A DNA stretch of 64,000 nt from Azospirillum humicireducens (GCF_001639105.2 NZ_CP015285.1:2348501-2412500), one strand, 5' to 3'; shown: positions 35,930 to 46,802, counted from the stretch's first letter. Program-made: numbers and translations. The notes: generated from the sequence alone by a model not told the origin.

Positions 35930-36397
35930 CTACTCCAGCATGCTGCGCAGCATCCAGGCGGTCTTGTCGTGGATCTGCAGGCGCTGGGTCAGCAGGTCGG
36001 CGGTCGGCTCGTCGCTGCCCTGCTCGGCCAGCGGGAAGACGCTGCGGATGGTGCGGGCGGCGGCCTCATGGCCTTCGACCAGTTGGCGGATCATGTCGTT
36101 CGCCTTCGGAACGCCGACCTCTTCCTTGATCGAGGCCATCTCCGCGAACTGCGAGAAGCTGCCCGGCGCCGGATAGCCCAGCGCGCGGATGCGCTCCGCG
36201 ATCTCGTCCAGCGCGGTCCACAGCTCCGTATACTGGGTCATGAACATGGTGTGGAGCGTGTTGAACATCGGCCCGGTCACGTTCCAGTGGAACGAATGGG
36301 TCTTGATATAGAGCGCGAAGGTGTCGGCCAGAACCTTGCTCAGCCCTTCGGCAATGGACTTGCGGTCTGCGTCCGAGATCCCGATGTCGATCTTCAT
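35930..36397 (-). CDS. dps: DNA starvation/stationary phase protection protein Dps
   Basis: 155 residues, ferritin fold. Twelve subunits form a shell that oxidises iron with hydrogen peroxide and, in many bacteria, coats DNA. The inter-subunit ferroxidase centre residues are visible: His in [12 protein letters not shown] and Asp/Glu in [13 protein letters not shown]. The N-terminus is short ([14 protein letters not shown]) without a Lys-rich DNA-binding tail, so protection may be mainly through iron oxidation. Start at ATG 36397 after AAGGA; the extension to 36454 is not family-like. Confidence 0.94.
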   Translation of the reverse strand: MKIDIGISDADRKSIAEGLSKVLADTFALYIKTHSFHWNVTGPMFNTLHTMFMTQYTELWTALDEIAERIRALGYPAPGSFSQFAEMASIKEEVGVPKANDMIRQLVEGHEAAARTIRSVFPLAEQGSDEPTADLLTQRLQIHDKTAWMLRSMLE

Positions 36398-36603
36398 CTC
36401 TCGATCCTTCTTGGTGGGTCCTGCATCATACCCCGGCATGGGCACGGCCGTCACCGGCCCCGACCCGCCGCTCGGACATCAGCTTGGGCGCAGGCGGGTG
36501 GTTTCAAGACCGATGCGACCAAACTTCGCGGGCAAATGTCGGAGGGCGAACGTCGCAGATGGCAGGGCTGATCAACCGGAAGGGAGGGCGGGACCGGCGC
36601 TCC

Positions 36604-38316
36604 TCACCCCGCACGCAACCGCCCGATGAAGTGCTTGACCTCGCGGCTCAGAGTCACCGCCTGCCCGTCGAGCAGTTCCGCCGCGCGCAGGACCTCGCCG
36701 GCGGCGGTGCCGGTCTCGCTTGCGCTGGCGGATACGGCGGTGATGGTGCGGGACACGTCGCTGGTGCCGGCGGCCGCCTCCTGCACGTTGCGGGTGATTT
36801 CCCCGGTGGCGGCGGCCTGCTGTTCCATGGCCCCGGCGATGGAACCGACGATTTCGTCGATGCCGACCACCGTCTCGCCCACTCCGCGGATGGCCGCGAC
36901 GGCGGCGCCGGTCACCTGCTGCATGGCAGCGATCTGGGTGCCGATGTCCTCGGTCGCCTTGGCCGTCTGGTTGGCGAGGCTCTTCACCTCGCTCGCCACG
37001 ACGGCGAAGCCCTTGCCGGCCTCCCCCGCCCGCGCCGCCTCGATGGTCGCGTTCAGCGCCAGCAGATTGGTCTGCGCCGCGATGGAATTGATCAGACCGA
37101 CGATCTCGCCGATGCGGTGGGCGGCGTCGGACAGGCCGACGACATGGCCGTCGGTCTCCTCCACCGCCCGCACGGCGCCGCGCACCATGTCGAAGGAGCG
37201 GCGGACCTGGGCGCCGATCTCGGCGATGGAGGCCGACATCTCCTCCGTCGCTGCGGCGGCGGTCTGAACGCTGGAGCCCGCCTGGGCGCTGGCGGCGGCG
37301 ACCGTGGCAGCCTGCCGGTTGGCGCTGTCCGCGCGCTCCAGCATGCCGGCGGCGTTGCTGCGCACCTGATGGGCGCCGGCCCCAACCTGCTGAACCACCT
37401 CCGCCACACGGGCCTCGAACAGGTCGGCCAGCTCCTGGATGGCCCGGTGCTTCTCGGCTTCGGCCTCCGCCTTCTGACGCTGCTGGTCGGCGGTCAACCG
37501 TTCCACCTCGCGGGCGTTGGTCTGGAACACCTCCAGCGCACGGGCCATGGCGCCGATCTCGTTGCGCATCCAGCCGCCCTCGACCACCCCGTCCAGCCGG
37601 CCGGCGGCGAGTTCCGTCGTGGTGCGCGAGAGTTGCTGCAACGGCCGGGTGATCGAACGGGCGAGCACCAGCCCGGCCGCCATCATCGCCAGCAGCAGCC
37701 CGCCCATCACCAGCGCGAAATCGCGCCGCGCCGCGCCGGTGGCGTCGCGGGTGGCCTGGGTGGCGGCGGCGGTGGAGCGGCCGATGGCGGCCTGCGTCTC
37801 CATCACCTTGGCCGTCAGGGCGGCGAACTGGTCGTCGGTGTGGGCCATCATCGGGATGCCGATCAGGCGGTCGATGGCCGCCATCTGGTTCATCTCGTCG
37901 ACCGCCTTGGCATAGGTGCCGAGCCGTGCCGACACCTCGTCCAGCATCGCGCGCTCCGCCTCGGCCAGCGGCAGGGCGCGCAGTTCCGCGATCTCGGTGC
38001 GCGCCTTGCCCAGGTTCGCGGCGATGGCGTCGCGCATGGCCTGCAGCTTCGCCTCCTCGATGCCCGATCCGGACAGGGCCAGATGCCGCGACACGTCGCT
38101 GTGGATGACATAGGCGATGGCGACCAGCCGGTCGATGCGGCCAAGCCGCTCCGCCGCCTCGCTGTGGATTCCGTCCACGGCGCCGAGCGCCTGTTCCGAC
38201 TCGCGGTCGGCCAGGACCAGAGCCGCCACCGTCAGGACGATCCCCATCAAGGGCGCCGCGAACACCCGGCCCGCCACCGACAGGCCCGACAGACGCGCAA
38301 AGACACCGCCGCTCAT
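36604..38316 (-). CDS. Methyl-accepting chemotaxis protein with HAMP domain
   Basis: 570 residues. TM1 (about 18-38), a mainly helical periplasmic domain of about 165 residues (four-helix-bundle type), TM2 (about 204-222), HAMP (about 222-275: [21 protein letters not shown]), then the signalling coiled coil. The kinase-contact tip is [20 protein letters not shown], then [21 protein letters not shown] 38316 is preferred over GTG 38322 because GGGGGAG is well spaced. The gene for a secreted Cache protein lies just upstream on the same strand (65 bp), suggesting an operon in which the soluble protein may present a ligand. Confidence 0.94.
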   Translation of the reverse strand: MSGGVFARLSGLSVAGRVFAAPLMGIVLTVAALVLADRESEQALGAVDGIHSEAAERLGRIDRLVAIAYVIHSDVSRHLALSGSGIEEAKLQAMRDAIAANLGKARTEIAELRALPLAEAERAMLDEVSARLGTYAKAVDEMNQMAAIDRLIGIPMMAHTDDQFAALTAKVMETQAAIGRSTAAATQATRDATGAARRDFALVMGGLLLAMMAAGLVLARSITRPLQQLSRTTTELAAGRLDGVVEGGWMRNEIGAMARALEVFQTNAREVERLTADQQRQKAEAEAEKHRAIQELADLFEARVAEVVQQVGAGAHQVRSNAAGMLERADSANRQAATVAAASAQAGSSVQTAAAATEEMSASIAEIGAQVRRSFDMVRGAVRAVEETDGHVVGLSDAAHRIGEIVGLINSIAAQTNLLALNATIEAARAGEAGKGFAVVASEVKSLANQTAKATEDIGTQIAAMQQVTGAAVAAIRGVGETVVGIDEIVGSIAGAMEQQAAATGEITRNVQEAAAGTSDVSRTITAVSASASETGTAAGEVLRAAELLDGQAVTLSREVKHFIGRLRAG

Positions 38317-38381
38317 CCCCACTCCCCCATCAGCGTCGCCGGACGGTCACCGCGTCACGCGGCGGCCGTCATTCGCCGTCG

Positions 38382-38864
38382 TCACTTGTAGATGCCGACA
38401 TAGGCGACCAGATCCTGGCCGGGCACGCGCTTCACGTAGGTGATCTTCGGCTCGATCCTGTTGCTGGCGGGGTTCAGCCAGCGATACTCGACCCAGCCCT
38501 CGCCCTTGTCCTTGGCGACGGCCAGCACATCCTGGACGATGAAACGGCCGTCCGGGTCCTTGACATTGATGACGCTCTGGCCGACGCCGGCCGGACGCGG
38601 CGGATAGACCTTCCACACCCCGGCGAAATCGACGACGTTGACGTAGATCTCGCCGTGCTTGAACGGACCGTCGGCGTTGAAGGCCTTGGCGGCCTCGTCC
38701 AGCCCCTGGGCGGCGATCAGCTCCGCCGCCTTCAGGGTGATGGACTTCGCGTCCTCCTGCGTCGGCTTGACCGACTGTGCCGCGGCGGGGGTGGTCATCG
38801 GGGTGGAGACGGCAGTCCCGGCGGCGATCACGCCGGCCACCAGCAAACGAAACCACAGGCGCAT
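38382..38864 (-). CDS. Secreted single-Cache domain protein
   Basis: 160 residues. A signal peptide (LLVAGVIAAGTAVSTP, cut near PAAAQ-S) sends it to the periplasm. The rest is a single Cache_2-type sensor domain: AAELIAAQGLDEAAKAFN, YVNVVDFAGVWKVYP, RFIVQDVLAVAKDKGEGWVE, and the terminal KRVPGQDLVAYVGIYK. Cache domains usually form the ligand-binding part of chemoreceptors and kinases; here it is free, without membrane or output domains. Its position just ahead of a chemoreceptor gene fits a soluble binding partner, though this is inference. The start matches a normal signal peptide and follows GGGGA. Confidence 0.85.
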   Translation of the reverse strand: MRLWFRLLVAGVIAAGTAVSTPMTTPAAAQSVKPTQEDAKSITLKAAELIAAQGLDEAAKAFNADGPFKHGEIYVNVVDFAGVWKVYPPRPAGVGQSVINVKDPDGRFIVQDVLAVAKDKGEGWVEYRWLNPASNRIEPKITYVKRVPGQDLVAYVGIYK

Positions 38865-39524
38865 ATGCTCTATCCCCAAGGAGTGGAGGCCTGTCGGCGG
38901 ACGCCGGACGGCCGATCGATTGTTGTCAGGCCGTCATCGCTTTCTGCGCGCAGCCATATTCCGATCAATCTACTAGCAGAAGGTTTCATGCATTTGTCCG
39001 TCCCATTTCGACACGGTCATATTGCATTGCGACATAGCAATATTACAGAAAACCTGTCCCTTCGCGCAGCTTTTGGCGGTATTTCATTGAATATGAACGC
39101 CTTATCCGCGCGGAGCTCTCGGGGGAGGCGGGGTCGGCGAGACCGCCGCACGCAGATGCGGCCTATCGACGCATGGAATGCCCCTCCCCCGCCGCACCTG
39201 TCCCGTCGGCTCCCCGGCGCAGCCCGTGGCGCGTGACGGTTTGCCGCCCCTTTTTTCCATCGACAGCCGCGCCGTTCGGGTGGAGCATCGAAAGTCCGAT
39301 GCGGGCGTTCCGCCGGCCCCGGACCCGATGCGCCATCGCCGCACCCGTCCGCCGCCGCCCGTCGCCCCACCCGGACGTGCCGGTTTTTCCAAGTGACTGT
39401 CTAGAGCCACACGCGAACGGGCCGCCACGGCGGCCGGCACCAGCGCCCCTTCCCCGGCGCGGCCCGGCAGCCAGGCCCCTCCTAGAATGGCCGGAATGGC
39501 CCGAAACTTCCACGGGAGGTGTGA
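38865..39524. other. 660-bp gap without convincing genes
   Basis: Several open frames exist on both strands but none has a ribosome site, domain or plausible composition. Around 38950-39090 the GC content falls. A small inverted repeat ATATTGC (39019-39025)/GCAATAT (39037-39043) lies there. The region should carry the promoter of the EF-G paralogue and of the Cache-chemoreceptor operon. Confidence 0.5.
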
Positions 39525-41564
39525 ATGCCGCATACGCAAATCCGGACGGCGCGCTGCGCGGCGCTGGTCGGCCCCTATCTCGCCGGCAAGACGACGCTGC
39601 TCGAAAGCCTGCTGTTCGCGGCGGGGGCCGTCACCCGCAAGGGCAGCGTGCGCGACGGCAACGCCGTGGGCGACAATTCGCCGGAGGCGAAGGCCCGGTC
39701 GATGAGCACCGAGTTGAACGTCGCCTCCTTCGATTACCTGGGCGAACGCTGGTCGATCCTGGATTGCCCCGGCTCGGTGGAGCTGGCGGGCGAGGCGCAG
39801 GCGGCGCTGATGGCCGCCGACATCGCCATCGTGGTGGCGGAGGCGGCGCCGGAGAAGGCGGTCCTGCTGGCCCCGCTGTTCAAGGTGCTGGACGACCACC
39901 GCATCCCGCATCTGCTGTTCATCAACAAGATCGACACGCTGGGCGACCTGCGGGTGCGCGACGTCGTCGCCGCCTATCAGGAGGTCTCGGCCCGCAAGCT
40001 GGTCCTGCGCGAGGTGCCGCTGCGCGAGAACGGCCAGATCACCGGGCTGGTCGATCTGGTCAGCGAACGCGCCTGGCGCTTCAACCCGCACAAGCCGTCC
40101 GATCTGGTGGCCTTGCCGGACAGCGTCCGCGACCGGGAGGCGGAGGCGCGGCAGGCGATGCTGGAATCGGCCGCCGACTTCGACGACGCCCTGCTGGAAA
40201 AGCTGCTGGAGGACATGGCCCCCGACAGCGCGGAGCTGTACGAAACGCTGGCGCATGAGCTGGCCGACGACCTGATCGTCCCGGTCTTCTTCGGATCGGC
40301 GGAGAACGGCAACGGCATCCGCCGCCTGCTGAAGGCTCTGCGCCACGACGGGCCGGAGGTCGGCGTCGCCGCCGCGCGCCTCGGTATCCCGTCGGATACG
40401 ATGGTGGCGGCCCAGGTGGTCAAGACGATGATGGGTTCCCATGCCGGCAAGCTCAGCCTCGCCCGCATCTGGCGCGGCACCGTCACCGACGGCATGACGC
40501 TGGGGGGAGAGCGGGTGTCCGGCATCTTCCAGCTGTTCGGACGCGACCAGACCAAGGTGCCGCAGGCGGCGGCGGGCGATCTCGTGGCGCTCGGCCGGCT
40601 GGAGAAGGCGGCGACCGGCGACCGCCTGACCGAGAAGGCCGATCTCGGCCCGCCCGCCGACTGGCCGGCCGCCGCACCGCCGGTGCATGGGCTGGCGCTG
40701 CGCGCCGAAAACCGCAATGACGAGGTGAAGCTGTCCGCCGCCCTGCAGAAGCTGCGGGAGGAGGACCCGTCCCTGACTCTCGACCAGTCGCCTGAAACCG
40801 GCGAGCTGGTGCTGTGGGGCCAGGGCGACGTGCATCTGAAGCTGGCGATGGACCGGCTGCGCAGCCGCTTCAATGTCGCGGTGAAGGGCCAGCCGCCGCA
40901 GGTTCCCTACAAGGAGACGATCCGCAAGGGCACCGGCCACCACGCCCGCTTCAAGCGCCAGACCGGCGGCCACGGCCAGTTCGCCGACATCCATGTGGAG
41001 ATCCGGCCGCTGCCGCGCGGATCGGGCATCCAGTTCGAGGATGCGGTGGTCGGCGGCGCCGTGCCGCGCCAGTACATCCCGGCGGTGGAGGCCGGCGTGC
41101 GCGAGGCGGCGGTGCGCGGACCGCTGGGCTTCCCGGTGGTGGACTTCGCCGTGAGGCTGACCGGCGGCCAGTTCCATGCCGTCGACAGTTCCGACATGGC
41201 CTTCAAGACGGTGGCAAGGCAGGCGATGGCGGAAGCCCTGCCGGCCTGCGAGCCGGTGCTGCTGGAGCCGATCCTGACCGTCACAATCGCGGTGCCCAGC
41301 GCCTTCACGCCCAAGGTGCAGCGTCTGGTCAGCGGCCGGCGCGGCCAGCTTCTGGGCTTCGACGCGCGGCCGGGCTGGCCCGGCTGGGACGAGGTGAAGG
41401 CATGCATGCCGCAGGCCGACATGCAGGACCTGATCGTCGAGCTGAGGTCGCTGACCTTCGGCGTCGGCAGCTACAGCGCCGAGTTCGACCGCCTGCAGGA
41501 GGTGGTCGGCAAGGCCGCCGACCGCGCGGTGGAAATCCGCCGGGACATGCTGGCGGCGCAATGA
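39525..41564 (+). CDS. Elongation factor G-like GTPase (EF-G paralogue)
   Basis: 679 residues. The GTPase domain has G1 GPYLAGKT (about 16-23), G3 DCPGS (DxxG with Cys for Thr) and G4 NKID. The EF-G domains II to V follow, with HHARFKRQTGGHGQFADI in domain IV. It is shorter than canonical EF-G (about 690-700) and its switch-I region is altered, as in the EF-G2-like group of unknown role. A canonical fusA would lie in a ribosomal-protein operon, so this is a paralogue that might act in ribosome recycling or as a specialised translocase. Start ATG 39525 has GGGAGG six bases upstream. Confidence 0.9.
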   Translation: MPHTQIRTARCAALVGPYLAGKTTLLESLLFAAGAVTRKGSVRDGNAVGDNSPEAKARSMSTELNVASFDYLGERWSILDCPGSVELAGEAQAALMAADIAIVVAEAAPEKAVLLAPLFKVLDDHRIPHLLFINKIDTLGDLRVRDVVAAYQEVSARKLVLREVPLRENGQITGLVDLVSERAWRFNPHKPSDLVALPDSVRDREAEARQAMLESAADFDDALLEKLLEDMAPDSAELYETLAHELADDLIVPVFFGSAENGNGIRRLLKALRHDGPEVGVAAARLGIPSDTMVAAQVVKTMMGSHAGKLSLARIWRGTVTDGMTLGGERVSGIFQLFGRDQTKVPQAAAGDLVALGRLEKAATGDRLTEKADLGPPADWPAAAPPVHGLALRAENRNDEVKLSAALQKLREEDPSLTLDQSPETGELVLWGQGDVHLKLAMDRLRSRFNVAVKGQPPQVPYKETIRKGTGHHARFKRQTGGHGQFADIHVEIRPLPRGSGIQFEDAVVGGAVPRQYIPAVEAGVREAAVRGPLGFPVVDFAVRLTGGQFHAVDSSDMAFKTVARQAMAEALPACEPVLLEPILTVTIAVPSAFTPKVQRLVSGRRGQLLGFDARPGWPGWDEVKACMPQADMQDLIVELRSLTFGVGSYSAEFDRLQEVVGKAADRAVEIRRDMLAAQ

Positions 41565-41585
41565 TGCGCTTGGATCGGATCGCGT

Positions 41586-41668
41586 AAAATCGGACTCGAT
41601 TTGAAGCATGACTCCGATTTTCGAACGAAAAGCTGGTGCGCCGTGCGTTTCATCGTAAACGCACGGCG
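41586..41668. repeat. Pair of nested palindromes between EF-G paralogue and molbindin genes
   Basis: Inverted repeat 1: AAAATCGGA (about 41586-41594) with TCCGATTTT (about 41612-41620). Inverted repeat 2: CGCCGTGCGTTT with AAACGCACGGCG (about 41639-41668) around a CATCGT loop. A CTATAG follows. The composite looks like a dispersed intergenic element of this bacterial group and may end the EF-G transcript, though no T-tract follows. Confidence 0.6.
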
Positions 41669-41809
41669 CTATAGACGCTCCACTGCCAGCCTGCCGGGCA
41701 GTTGAGCGTTCCAACATTATTTCCAGTTGGATATTACGATGGCGGAGCTACACTTCTCCGCCCGCGTCTCGCGGCGCAATCCGTTCCTCGCTTCCAGGGA
41801 TCGACGTCG

Positions 41810-42016
41810 ATGAAACTCAGCGCACGCAATCAATTGAAGGGTACGGTCATCGCGGTGGAGAAGGGGCCGGTCTCGGCGAAGGTGAAGATCGATATCGGCG
41901 GCGGCACCATCATCACCTCCACCGTCACCAGCGAGACGGTCGATGAACTGGGCCTTGCCGACGGCGACAGCGTCACGGCGATCATCAAGGCGTCGGACGT
42001 CCTGATCGGGAAGTGA
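41810..42016 (+). CDS. Molbindin-type TOBE domain protein
   Basis: 68 residues, a single Mop/TOBE domain. MKLSARNQLKGTVIAVEKGPV and SAKVKIDIGGGTIITSTVT are typical; DGDSVTAIIKASDVLIGK closes the fold. Molbindins form hexamers that bind molybdate or tungstate and store it in the cytoplasm. ATG 41810 gives the exact domain start. No modABC genes are near. A strong terminator follows directly. Confidence 0.92.
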   Translation: MKLSARNQLKGTVIAVEKGPVSAKVKIDIGGGTIITSTVTSETVDELGLADGDSVTAIIKASDVLIGK

Positions 42017-42031
42017 GCCCGCCTCGAAATC

Positions 42032-42066
42032 AAAAGGGCCGGCGCCTTGCGGCGCCGGCCCTTTTC
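42032..42066. terminator. Terminator after molbindin gene (bidirectional)
   Basis: AAAAGGGCCGGCGCC-TTGC-GGCGCCGGCCCTTTT: a 15-bp perfect stem with a 4-nt loop and U-tracts in both orientations. It can serve both the molbindin gene and the convergent aminotransferase. Confidence 0.93.
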
Positions 42067-42091
42067 GTTGCTCGCTCCCCCCGCGAAGCGG

Positions 42092-43691
<1,600 letters not shown>

Positions 43692-44120
43692 GTGTTTTCC
43701 CGTATCGTGCTTGCGGCGTCCGCCGCGCTGATGCTGACCGGCGGCGTCGCCCTGGCCCAGGACGTCATCCAGACCCGCAAGGCCGGGTTCGAGGACTACA
43801 AGAAGGCGATGGGCGAGATCAAGGACGCGGTCGGCAAGGGCGATCTGGCCGCCGTCGGTCCGGTGGCCGACCGCATCGACGCCTTCGCCGCCAAGATCCC
43901 CAGCCTGTTCCCGCCCGGCTCCGACAAGGGCAAGACCGCGGCCAAGGAAGTGATCTGGGCGAATTTCCCGGACTTCACCGCCAAGGCGCAGGATCTGCAG
44001 GCCGGCGCCAAGGCGCTGAAGGTCGCCGCCGCCTCGGGCGACAAGGCGGCGACGGGCAAGGCGTTCGGCGCCATGGCCGACAACTGCAAGGCTTGCCACC
44101 AGCGCTACCGCTCGGAATAA
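43692..44120 (+). CDS. Cytochrome c' (class II c-type cytochrome)
   Basis: 142 residues. A signal peptide (LAASAALMLTGGVALAQ) exports it. The mature part is a four-helix bundle with the C-terminal haem-binding motif CKACH (Cys132, Cys135, His136), the hallmark of class II cytochromes. These are periplasmic, five-coordinate haems that bind NO and CO and help in NO defence. GTG start at 43692 is preceded by GGAAGGG. A strong promoter and terminator make it monocistronic. Beside it are a di-heme peroxidase and a cytochrome b561 gene, on the opposite strand. Confidence 0.93.
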   Translation: MFSRIVLAASAALMLTGGVALAQDVIQTRKAGFEDYKKAMGEIKDAVGKGDLAAVGPVADRIDAFAAKIPSLFPPGSDKGKTAAKEVIWANFPDFTAKAQDLQAGAKALKVAAASGDKAATGKAFGAMADNCKACHQRYRSE

Positions 44121-44138
44121 GTTGCGGTCCAGACAAAA

Positions 44139-44175
44139 GGGCCCTTCCCCGCCGGCGTGGGGAAGGGCCTTTTTC
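44139..44175. terminator. Terminator between cytochrome c' and peroxidase genes
   Basis: Stem GGCCCTTCCCC/GGGGAAGGGCC with loop GCCGGCGT, flanked by AAAA on the left and TTTTTC on the right. It can end transcription in both directions between two convergent genes. Confidence 0.9.
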
Positions 44176-44198
44176 TTACCGGAACCCCGTGCCTCTCC

Positions 44199-45332
44199 TT
44201 ACTTGAACACGGGCTGCGGCGTGGCCGGCGTGCTGGCCGGCAGCAGCGGATACTCGACGCGCGGCTGCTGGCCGGTCAGCGTCGTCAGGAAGGCGGTGAT
44301 CTTGTCGATCTCCTGGTCGGACAGGGTGGCGCCGAGCTGGCTCGACCCCATCACCGCCACCGCCTGACGCAGATCCCACACCTTGCCGGAATGGAAATAG
44401 GGGGCGGTCAGCGTGACGTTGCGCAGGGTGGGCGCGCGGAAGACATATTCGTCGTCGGCGGTCTTGGTGACGGCGAAGCGGCCCTTGTCGCCCGGCGGCA
44501 GGATCTCCGCCCCCGGCCTGGTCACCACGCCGAAGGGGAAGTAATCATGGCCGCCGACATTGACGCCGTTGTGGCAGCCGGCGCAGCCCTTGTCGATGAA
44601 CAGCTCCAACCCGGCCTTCTGCCCATCGGTCAGTGCGTCGGCCTTGCCCTCCAGATACTGGTCGAAGGGGGCGGCCGGCGTTGTCAGCGTCGCTTCGAAC
44701 GCCTCGATCGCCATGGCGACATTGTCGAAGGTGACCGGGTCCTTCTCGTTCGGGAAAGCATCGGCGAACTTGGCCTTGTAGGCGGGGATGCTGTTCAGCA
44801 CGGCCATCACGCGGTCGGGCGTGCTGTTCATCTCCACGCCGGCCTGGATCGGCCCCTTGGCCTGGGCCTTGAGATCCTCCGCCCGGCCGTCCCAGAACTG
44901 GGCGACGTTCAATACGGCGTTCAGCACGGTCGGCGCGTTGCGCGGCCCCTTCTGCCAGCCATGGCCGACCGAGGTCTCCAGCCCGTCGACACCGCCCAAC
45001 CCCAGATTGTGGCAGCTGTTGCACGAGAAGATACCGCTGGCCGACAGCCGCGGATCGAAGAACAGCATCTTGCCCAGGTCGATCTTCTCGCGCGTGACCG
45101 CGTTGTTGCGGATGGCCGGCAGGGTGGCGGGCAGCGGCTTGAACAGTTCGCGCGCACGGCCCATCAGGGCGTCGCCGGCCCCGACCTGATTGGAGGCGGC
45201 CGGATTGGAGGCAGGCGGATCGGCGGCCGGCGCCGTGCCGGCGGTCGCGGCAAGGATGCCCAGGGCGGCGGCGGTCGCGACCAGCAGGCCTTTCAGCGCT
45301 GCGGCCGGACGATGTCCGGATTGTGCGTGCAT
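44199..45332 (-). CDS. Di-heme cytochrome c peroxidase (CcpA/MauG family)
   Basis: 377 residues. A signal peptide (LLVATAAALGILAATAGT) predicts a periplasmic protein. Two c-type haem sites are present: CNSCH (in SGIFSCNSCHNLG) and CAGCH (in KGCAGCHNG). The catalytic loop includes NAPTVLNAVLN and WDGRAEDLKAQAKGP, and the second-haem region RAPTLRNVTLTAPYFHSGKV. The enzyme reduces hydrogen peroxide with electrons from a small c-type cytochrome or cupredoxin (EC 1.11.1.5). The region following the signal peptide (ADPPASNPAASNQ) is a linker. Convergent with the cytochrome c' gene; the cytochrome b561 gene lies upstream on the same strand. Confidence 0.93.
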   Translation of the reverse strand: MHAQSGHRPAAALKGLLVATAAALGILAATAGTAPAADPPASNPAASNQVGAGDALMGRARELFKPLPATLPAIRNNAVTREKIDLGKMLFFDPRLSASGIFSCNSCHNLGLGGVDGLETSVGHGWQKGPRNAPTVLNAVLNVAQFWDGRAEDLKAQAKGPIQAGVEMNSTPDRVMAVLNSIPAYKAKFADAFPNEKDPVTFDNVAMAIEAFEATLTTPAAPFDQYLEGKADALTDGQKAGLELFIDKGCAGCHNGVNVGGHDYFPFGVVTRPGAEILPPGDKGRFAVTKTADDEYVFRAPTLRNVTLTAPYFHSGKVWDLRQAVAVMGSSQLGATLSDQEIDKITAFLTTLTGQQPRVEYPLLPASTPATPQPVFK

Positions 45333-45549
45333 GGCTGGCTATCCCCCGGCGCGGCCGACATCCACCACAACCTTCGGCTTCAATCAGGCAAAGGCCGATC
45401 GATCCCGGAAGTCGGGCCTGCGTCATTGGTTCGTTGAGGTTTGGCTGGGATCAATCTGGAGTCATTCTAGACTAGCAGGCGTCCAGCCATAGACGACGCA
45501 TTGTCGCACACAACCAATGGCATATGTCCGTGCCGGGGAAAGATCGGGA

Positions 45550-46248
45550 TCAGCCGGCGGCGCGCAGCACCAGGAAGACCAGTCCGGCCGACGCGGCCAG
45601 GATCGCCAGCGCCAGTGCCGCCGGGGCGCGCCGCGGCTCCGCCGTCGCGAGGCGGCCGGGCAGGCTCTTGCGACCGGTCACCATCGGCCGGATCAGATTG
45701 TCCTTCTTGACCAGCAGATAGAAGAACACGGCCGCCACATGCAGCCCGACCAGCACGAAGATGCCGTTGGCCAGCAGGCGGTGGACCGAGCTCAACGCGG
45801 CCACCGTGGCGCTGGAAACCATCGGCACCAGCGGCCCGTCGACCAGGATGTCGTCGCTGGTGAACAGGCCGCTCGACGCCTGGACCAGCAGGATCAACAG
45901 CAGCGCCACCACCATCAGCGCGCCCAGCGGGTTGTGGCCCAGGGTAAAGGCGGCTTCCCCACCCGCCCGCGACCGCCTCAGATAGTCCAGGATGGCGCCC
46001 GGCCCCTTCACGAAATCGGAAAAGCGCGCGGTCTGGCTGCCCACCACGCCCCAGACCAGCCGGAACAGCACCAGGATCAGGACTGTTTCTCCTGCAAACA
46101 TATGAATGGAAAGCACACCAAGCTCGGCCGACAGAATCGCGACAGCCACCGCGGCGACCAGCGCCCAATGAAACAACCGCGTTGGCAGGTCCCAGACCCG
46201 AACCTCACGCCGATGTTTCTCCCGAGTCGCGGTATGACCACTTGCCAT
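45550..46248 (-). CDS. Cytochrome b561 family protein
   Basis: 232 residues with four main membrane helices plus a C-terminal anchor helix. Haem-ligand histidines sit in RLFHWAL (TM1), SIHMFAGET (TM2 edge), FTLGHNPLG and VGLHVAAVFFY. The protein should pass electrons between the quinone pool and periplasmic c-type cytochromes. Starting at ATG 46248 (MASGHTATREK) gives a normal cytosolic N-terminus; the frame is open to 46374 without support. Placed with cytochrome c' and the peroxidase, it may supply their electrons. Confidence 0.88.
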   Translation of the reverse strand: MASGHTATREKHRREVRVWDLPTRLFHWALVAAVAVAILSAELGVLSIHMFAGETVLILVLFRLVWGVVGSQTARFSDFVKGPGAILDYLRRSRAGGEAAFTLGHNPLGALMVVALLLILLVQASSGLFTSDDILVDGPLVPMVSSATVAALSSVHRLLANGIFVLVGLHVAAVFFYLLVKKDNLIRPMVTGRKSLPGRLATAEPRRAPAALALAILAASAGLVFLVLRAAG

Positions 46249-46489
46249 CGCTCGATCCTCACAGTGTTCGGCCGTATTTCCGGCACTTGTCATCTGCGGC
46301 AAAGGGACGGATTCTTTACCCTGATCCCGAAAACGCCGCAGTTCCGTGTTCGCATCGGTCGAATGGCGAGTCAACAGGCTTGAAGCCGCGCCCGGCCGGC
46401 GGATATGAGAACGCGACGCATCAGCCGGCCTGCCGGCGCAAAGACAGCCACAATCCCCCTCACCCCCCGGTTACAAGGATTCAAAGGCC

Positions 46490-46726
46490 ATGCCCGACAA
46501 ACAGCTCCTCCACCTCGTGTTCGGCGGCGAACTCGTGCGTCCGGACTCGGACCAGTTCGTCGATCCGTCGAAGCTGCACATCGTCGGCATCTTCCCGAGC
46601 TACGAGGAGGCCTACAAGGCATGGCGCGGCGCCACCGGCCAGACCATCGACGACGCCCACACCCGCTACTACATCGTCCATCTGCACCGCTTCCTCGATC
46701 CGGCGGCGGACGACCACAAGCACTGA
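46490..46726 (+). CDS. DUF4170 domain protein
   Basis: 78 residues. The conserved core LLHLVFGGELVRP...LHIVGIFPSYEEAYKAWRG and DDAHTRYYIVHLHRFLDP matches the DUF4170 family found in alphaproteobacteria. Function unknown; soluble and probably cytoplasmic. The start follows CAAGG five to ten bases upstream. A metallophosphoesterase gene follows in the same direction after 76 bp. Confidence 0.85.
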   Translation: MPDKQLLHLVFGGELVRPDSDQFVDPSKLHIVGIFPSYEEAYKAWRGATGQTIDDAHTRYYIVHLHRFLDPAADDHKH

Positions 46727-46802
46727 AGCCTGCGAAGCGGCGCGCGGCGGGCGAGCCCCTGATGCAGGGAACCGCCCGCCGCGCGGCGGCGTTGACCGGT
46801 CG

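Noticed and set aside
36484..38391. A 635-codon plus-strand frame opposite the HAMP chemoreceptor
   Set aside because: The opposite strand encodes an unmistakable chemoreceptor; the frame lacks any recognisable motif.
39017..39370. Open frames on both strands in the gap before the EF-G paralogue
   Set aside because: Neither strand gives a protein with normal composition or a ribosome site.
39102..41717. An 871-codon minus-strand frame opposite the EF-G paralogue
   Set aside because: Composition is typical of a GC-bias shadow and the plus strand has the GTPase motifs.
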